The notes beneath the pieces were generated by a model. The model did not search any database and was not told the origin of the DNA. It was given only the letters and a program-made list of their open reading frames with translations. Both the position numbers and the translations under genes were made by a program. This document shows positions 31,212-34,677 of a stretch of 34,677 bases of DNA, piece by piece. Position 1 is the stretch's first letter. The number at the start of each line of letters is the position of its first letter. Source of the DNA: Chloroflexota bacterium (GTDB lineage: Bacteria; Chloroflexota; Anaerolineae; UBA4142); the NCBI GenBank assembly GCA_023381515.1, contig JAMCQI010000067.1, forward strand, positions 1 to 34,677. Direction: 5' to 3'.

Positions 31212-32069
31212 ATGGGACAGGAAAAGAATCGGGCGCTCGAGGTCTTGCGCTACGGCGTCATCCTGATCGCCCTGCTGTGGACCGTGTTCCCGATCGCGTG
31301 GATGATCATCACCTCGTTCAAGCCGGCGGAGACCATCATGGTGTGGCCGCCGACACTCGTCTTTTCGCCAACGCTGGACAACTATCTCTACGCCATCCAC
31401 CAGGCGAACTTTGGGATGTTTCTGCAGAACACGATCTTCGTGGCCGTCATTTCAACCGTATTTGTGATCGTGCTCAGTGCGCTGGCCTCGTACAGCTTCG
31501 CGCGCTACAACGTCGGCGGCGGCAACATTCTCTTCTTCATCCTTACCACCAAGATGTTCCCGGCCATCGCCGTCGTCCTCCCGTATTTTCTGATCTTCCA
31601 ACAGATCGGCGAGACCGGCATCGGCCAAGCCGTCGGCATCGGCCTCGACCGCCAGGGGGCGTTGATCGTCAGCTACACCATGTTCAATCTCCCGTTCGCG
31701 ATCTGGCTGATGGTGTCCTTTTTCCAGGACATCCCGCGTGAACTGGAAGAGTCCGCCCGCCTGGACGGTTACAGCCGTCTGGACGTACTCCGCAAGGTCG
31801 TGTTCCCGCTCGCGGCGCCCGGCATTGCCGTCACGGCGATCTTTTGCTTGATCTTTTCGTGGAACGAATTCCTCTTCGCCTACATTTTGACGCGCGATGC
31901 GGCCCGCACGATCACCGTCGGCGTCGAGTCCTTCTTCACGCTGCGCGGAATCCTGTGGGGCCCGGTCGCCGCGAGCGGGAACACCAGCGTCCTTCCCATG
32001 CTGGTCTTTGTGCTGATCCTCCAACGCTACATGGTGCGCGGGCTGACCTTCGGCGCGGTGCGAGGTTAG
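31212..32069 (+). CDS. CUT1-type ABC importer permease (MalG/UgpE-like)
   Basis: A 285-aa membrane protein with six hydrophobic segments. The N-terminus ILIALLWTVFPIAWMIITSFKPAETI is the MalG-family opening, followed by NTIFVAVISTVFVIVLSALASYSFARY. The EAA loop is IPRELEESARLDGYSRLDVLRKVVFPLAAPGI, and FSWNEFLFAYILT follows. ATG 31212 has GAGGAG 9 nt upstream; an in-frame extension to 31182 overlaps the previous gene and is unlikely. The next small gene starts right after its stop. Confidence 0.94.
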   Translation: MGQEKNRALEVLRYGVILIALLWTVFPIAWMIITSFKPAETIMVWPPTLVFSPTLDNYLYAIHQANFGMFLQNTIFVAVISTVFVIVLSALASYSFARYNVGGGNILFFILTTKMFPAIAVVLPYFLIFQQIGETGIGQAVGIGLDRQGALIVSYTMFNLPFAIWLMVSFFQDIPRELEESARLDGYSRLDVLRKVVFPLAAPGIAVTAIFCLIFSWNEFLFAYILTRDAARTITVGVESFFTLRGILWGPVAASGNTSVLPMLVFVLILQRYMVRGLTFGAVRG

Positions 32070-32071
32070 AC

Positions 32072-32341
32072 ATGAAAAGCATGCCCATGACCCTGTCTCA
32101 GCTCTGGGATCTCTGCTTCACCTGCTTCGAGGTCTTTATCGGCGTGGGGGTCCTCTGGATGTGGTTGGTCGAACCGCGGCTCCCCGCGCTCGACTTGTCG
32201 TTCCCCGTCATGACCGCGCTGGCGGTGCTGGGCGCGGGGGTATTCTTCGTTCGCGGCTGGCGGCAGGCCAAACTCGCTCGCGAACTGGCGCAGCGCCAGA
32301 TCGACGCGGCGACGGCTCGCTTTGAGGAAGAGATAGGATGA
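32072..32341 (+). CDS. Small two-helix membrane protein of the importer operon
   Basis: An 89-aa protein with two predicted membrane helices (about 14-34, CFTCFEVFIGVGVLWMWLV, and 44-61, FPVMTALAVLGAGVFFV) and a charged C-terminal helix (RQAKLARELAQRQIDAATARFEEE). It starts at ATG 32072 behind GAGG, 2 bp after the permease stop, and ends in an ATGA overlap with the first ATPase gene, so it is tightly built into the operon. Rhizobial glycerol importer operons (glpSTPQUV) also carry a small membrane protein in such a place; I cannot show homology. It may be an accessory or assembly subunit. Function unknown. Confidence 0.8.
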   Translation: MKSMPMTLSQLWDLCFTCFEVFIGVGVLWMWLVEPRLPALDLSFPVMTALAVLGAGVFFVRGWRQAKLARELAQRQIDAATARFEEEIG

Positions 32342-33474
32342 TAGAGCTGCGTCAGGTCACCAAACGGTACGGATTGACCACGTTCGGCGTGCGGAACCTC
32401 AATTTCGATATCCGCGATCAGGAATTCCTGGTCATCTACGGGCCCGCCGGCGCCGGCAAGACGACCACCCTCCGTCTGATCGCCGGCATCACCAGGCCGA
32501 CCGAAGGCGATATCGTGCGCGACGGTGAATCGCTCCTGGACGTCTCGCCCGAGAATCGCGATATGGCCTTTGCCTTTGAAAACTATGCACTCTACTCGCA
32601 CATGTCCGTGTACGACAACCTCGCCTTCCCGCTCAAGGCGCGCGGCATGTCCCGGTCGGAGATCGAGGAACGCGTCCAGCGCATCGGGCGTGTCCTCCAG
32701 ATCGGCGACCTGCTCGAACGGCGCCCCGGCTTTCTGAGCGGCGGTCAGCGCCAACGCGTCTCGCTCGGCCGTGCGATCATTCGGCCGGCCAACCTTTATC
32801 TGCTGGACGAGCCGATCGGACACCTGGATGCCAAGCTGCGCCACCGCATGCGCGGTGAGCTCAAGGCGATGTCCGCCGACCTCAACGCGACCATCGCGCT
32901 CGTCACTACGTCGTCGCGCGAGGCGCTCGCCCTCGGCGATCGCATTGCCATCCTGAAGAACGGCGTGTTGGAGCAGATCGGGACTCCGCAAGAGGTGTAC
33001 GACTGTCCAGCCAACGAGTTCGTCGCATCCTTCGTCGGCGAGCCCCCGATGAGCTTCCTTGATATCGAGCCGTGCCAGGAGGATGGCCAGCGCTTGTTCA
33101 AGATCAAGGACTGCACCTCCAGCATCGGCATCCCCGGGCGGCTGGCGGCGAGCCTGAACGGCGAAACGAGCGGCTATCGGCTCGGCGTGCGCGCCACCGA
33201 AATCACGCTGGCGCGGCAAGAAGACGCCACGCATCGCGTTCCCGCTGAGGTCTACTACGTCGAGCACATGGGGTACACCAACATCGTCTCGGTCAAATTG
33301 GGCGGCGGCCTGCTGAGCGTCGTAACGGATCCGACGACGACGCCGTCGATGCAGCAATCCGTCTGGCTCGACCTGGACGCGGAACACATGCACCTATTCT
33401 ACAAACAAAAGGCCAGCGTTCATCCGTCGCGCACGCGCGCGCAGGCTGCCCAGGCGGCCGCGGAAGCGAGGTGA
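32338..33474 (+). CDS. CUT1-type ABC ATPase with degenerate Q and switch loops
   Basis: A 378-aa ATPase of the UgpC/MalK type with a C-terminal OB-like regulatory domain. Walker A GPAGAGKT (35-42), LSGGQ (133-137) and Walker B LYLLDE (153-158) are intact. But the Q-loop Gln is Glu81 (AFENYALY), and the switch region reads LVTTSSREALAL where VTHDQEEA is expected: Thr191 replaces the His that positions the hydrolytic water. This half is probably a poor hydrolase. The neighbour encoded at 33479 keeps the His, so the two likely form a heterodimer with one good site. The rhizobial GlpS ATPase has, as I recall, a comparable TTEPxEAL switch, which supports a glycerol/polyol-type system. ATG 32338 overlaps the upstream gene. 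Confidence 0.92.
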   Translation: MIELRQVTKRYGLTTFGVRNLNFDIRDQEFLVIYGPAGAGKTTTLRLIAGITRPTEGDIVRDGESLLDVSPENRDMAFAFENYALYSHMSVYDNLAFPLKARGMSRSEIEERVQRIGRVLQIGDLLERRPGFLSGGQRQRVSLGRAIIRPANLYLLDEPIGHLDAKLRHRMRGELKAMSADLNATIALVTTSSREALALGDRIAILKNGVLEQIGTPQEVYDCPANEFVASFVGEPPMSFLDIEPCQEDGQRLFKIKDCTSSIGIPGRLAASLNGETSGYRLGVRATEITLARQEDATHRVPAEVYYVEHMGYTNIVSVKLGGGLLSVVTDPTTTPSMQQSVWLDLDAEHMHLFYKQKASVHPSRTRAQAAQAAAEAR

Positions 33475-33478
33475 GTTC

Positions 33479-34582
33479 GTGGCATCGATCAAGCTGCAAG
33501 ATCTGCACAAGAAATACGGCGACGTCCACGCCGTGCGCGGCATCTCGTTCGAGGTCAAGGACCACGAGTTCGTCGCCCTGCTCGGCCCCTCGGGCTGCGG
33601 CAAGTCCTCGACCATGCGTATGATCGCGGGCCTGGAATCCGTCACCGGCGGCGCAATCTTTTTCGACGACGTCCCGGTCAACAAGGTCCGGCCGCGCAAC
33701 CGCAATGTGGCGATGGCGTTCGAGACTTATGCTCTCTACCCGACCCTCAGCGTGTACGAGAATCTCGCGTTTCCGCTCCGTTCGGCCGGCTGGACCCAAG
33801 ACAAGGTGGACGAGAAGGTCAAGGAGTACGCCCGGTTGATGGAGCTCTCGCGCCTGCTCGATCGAACGCCCGGCGAGCTGAGCGGCGGCCAGGCGCAGCG
33901 CGTGGGTCTCGCCCGCGCGCTGGTGCGAGAACCGGCGGTCTTTCTGCTCGACGAGCCGATCTCGCACCTGGACACCCGCCAGCGCTTCCGCATGCGCCAG
34001 CTCATCAAGCGCCTTCACCTCGAGCTCAAGTTCACCATGATCCTCGTGACCCACGATCAGGAAGAGGCGATGGCGATGGCGGACCGGATCGTCATCATGC
34101 GCGAGGGCGAAATACTACAGATCGGCACCCCCGACCAGGTCTACCAGTTTCCGGACGACGAATTCGTGGCCGGCTTTGTCGGCGAGCCGCCGATGAATTT
34201 CCTCGACGGGCAGATCCGGCAGGAGGACGGGCATTTGGCCTTTTCCTTCGGTCCGCATCGCATCCCACTCCCGGGTGCATACCGCTCCAATCTCGACCGC
34301 ATGCCGCCGCAGGTCAAACTGGGGATTCGGCCCTTTTACGTCAGTCTGAGCCTCAATCCGAACGCGCCGCACGATGCCGACGGCGAGGTGTTCGTGAGCG
34401 AGAACCTGTGTGACTGGACCGTGGTGTCCATCGATTCAGGCGGCACCCGGCTGCAAGTGACGGCGCCACCGACCTTCAACCCGGCCCGGCACGAAAGAAT
34501 CTATATGAAATTCAACCCGGAGTTTGTCCGTTTGTTCGATACGCAGACGGGCAAGGCGTTCAACCCTAGAGCGGCGGGATGA
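33479..34582 (+). CDS. CUT1-type ABC ATPase, catalytically complete partner
   Basis: A 367-aa UgpC/MalK-type ATPase. Walker A GPSGCGKS (36-43), LSGGQ (134-138), Walker B VFLLDE (154-159) and the switch His192 in LVTHDQEEAMAMADRI are all present. The Q-loop position carries Glu82 (AFETYALYPTLSV), a substitution shared with the ATPase encoded at 32338. The C-terminal regulatory domain runs from about residue 235. GTG 33479 lies 4 bp after the upstream stop with GAGGTGA as ribosome binding site. The stop overlaps the ATG of the next gene by four bases (ATGA), so transcription and translation continue past the window. Confidence 0.93.
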   Translation: MASIKLQDLHKKYGDVHAVRGISFEVKDHEFVALLGPSGCGKSSTMRMIAGLESVTGGAIFFDDVPVNKVRPRNRNVAMAFETYALYPTLSVYENLAFPLRSAGWTQDKVDEKVKEYARLMELSRLLDRTPGELSGGQAQRVGLARALVREPAVFLLDEPISHLDTRQRFRMRQLIKRLHLELKFTMILVTHDQEEAMAMADRIVIMREGEILQIGTPDQVYQFPDDEFVAGFVGEPPMNFLDGQIRQEDGHLAFSFGPHRIPLPGAYRSNLDRMPPQVKLGIRPFYVSLSLNPNAPHDADGEVFVSENLCDWTVVSIDSGGTRLQVTAPPTFNPARHERIYMKFNPEFVRLFDTQTGKAFNPRAAG

Positions 34583-34677
34583 GCCTGGTTACGGTGACGG
34601 GAGGCGCGGGAAATCTGGGACGACAGGTGGCCACGCTTCTGGCCGGCCGGGGGCACGTCGTTCGCGTGTTCGATCTG
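34579..34677 (+). CDS. NAD(P)-dependent epimerase/SDR-type protein, N-terminal fragment
   Basis: The first 33 codons of a gene cut by the window edge. The translation begins MSLVTVTGGAGNLGRQVA, with the TGGAGNLG dinucleotide-binding glycine motif of extended SDRs (sugar epimerases/dehydratases), and continues AGRGHVVRVFDL, ending at the first Asp after beta-2, which usually favours NAD over NADP. Its ATG overlaps the ATPase stop, so it belongs to the importer operon and may act on the imported sugar or polyol. Too short to name. Confidence 0.8.
   Translation, partial: MSLVTVTGGAGNLGRQVATLLAGRGHVVRVFDL

Noticed and set aside
32098..33393. Minus-strand open frame of 431 codons
   Set aside because: Lies antisense to the small membrane protein and the first ATPase, which have clear motifs; its translation is Arg/Asp/Gly/His-rich with no recognisable domain.

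Overview
The window reads as part of a bacterial chromosome or metagenomic contig of fairly high GC content, with every convincing gene on the + strand. Both transport lipoproteins carry a long Ala/Pro/Thr-rich linker right after the lipobox cysteine. This, with the catabolic gene mix (BKACE, oxygen-sensitive-type molybdopterin enzymes, CoA transferase), makes me think of an uncultured Chloroflexota-like anaerobe or facultative anaerobe. That is inference; no rRNA, tRNA or marker gene is present. I saw no CRISPR array, insertion sequence or integrase.

Region 1 (1-6961): the tail of an unknown gene, then a consensus promoter overlapped by a perfect operator-like palindrome, then a leader holding a rho-independent-type hairpin. 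After these come a malic-enzyme-like gene broken by two mutually compensating one-base indels, a GntR/FadR-type regulator (the obvious candidate to bind the palindrome), a 3-hydroxyisobutyrate-dehydrogenase-like gene, and the E1alpha, E1beta and E2 genes of a 2-oxoacid/acetoin dehydrogenase complex. No E3 gene is present.

Region 2 (7202-27811): a branched-chain-amino-acid-type (Liv) ABC importer whose genes are interleaved with catabolic genes. The order is substrate-binding lipoprotein, LivG-type ATPase, BKACE (DUF849), PF04199 cyclase, cupin, SDR, LivF-type ATPase, two permeases and DoxX. These are followed by an M24 peptidase-like protein, an acyl-CoA dehydrogenase, a cupin, a 3-hydroxyacyl-CoA-dehydrogenase-like protein, a two-subunit molybdopterin enzyme of the pyrogallol-phloroglucinol transhydroxylase type (its large subunit has an extra SCP2-like N-terminal domain), a second molybdopterin oxidoreductase, and a two-subunit CoA transferase. 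Transhydroxylase, SDR, PF04199 cyclase, hydroxyacid dehydrogenase, BKACE and CoA transferase are the enzyme families expected for anaerobic pyrogallol/phloroglucinol breakdown to acetoacetate and acetyl-CoA units. The coupled importer would bring in the substrate. This is the most interesting content of the window.

Region 3 (27812-28698): an 887-base gap with no convincing intact gene. It holds a cluster of operator-like repeats including a perfect 10+10 palindrome, and a possible gene remnant on the minus strand.

Region 4 (28699-34677): a carbohydrate/polyol-type (CUT1) ABC importer made of lipoprotein, two permeases, a small two-helix membrane protein and two different ATPases. The first ATPase has lost the switch histidine. 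The gene order and ATPase asymmetry recall the rhizobial glycerol importer GlpSTPQUV. The start of an NAD(P)-binding epimerase/SDR-type gene runs off the end of the window.
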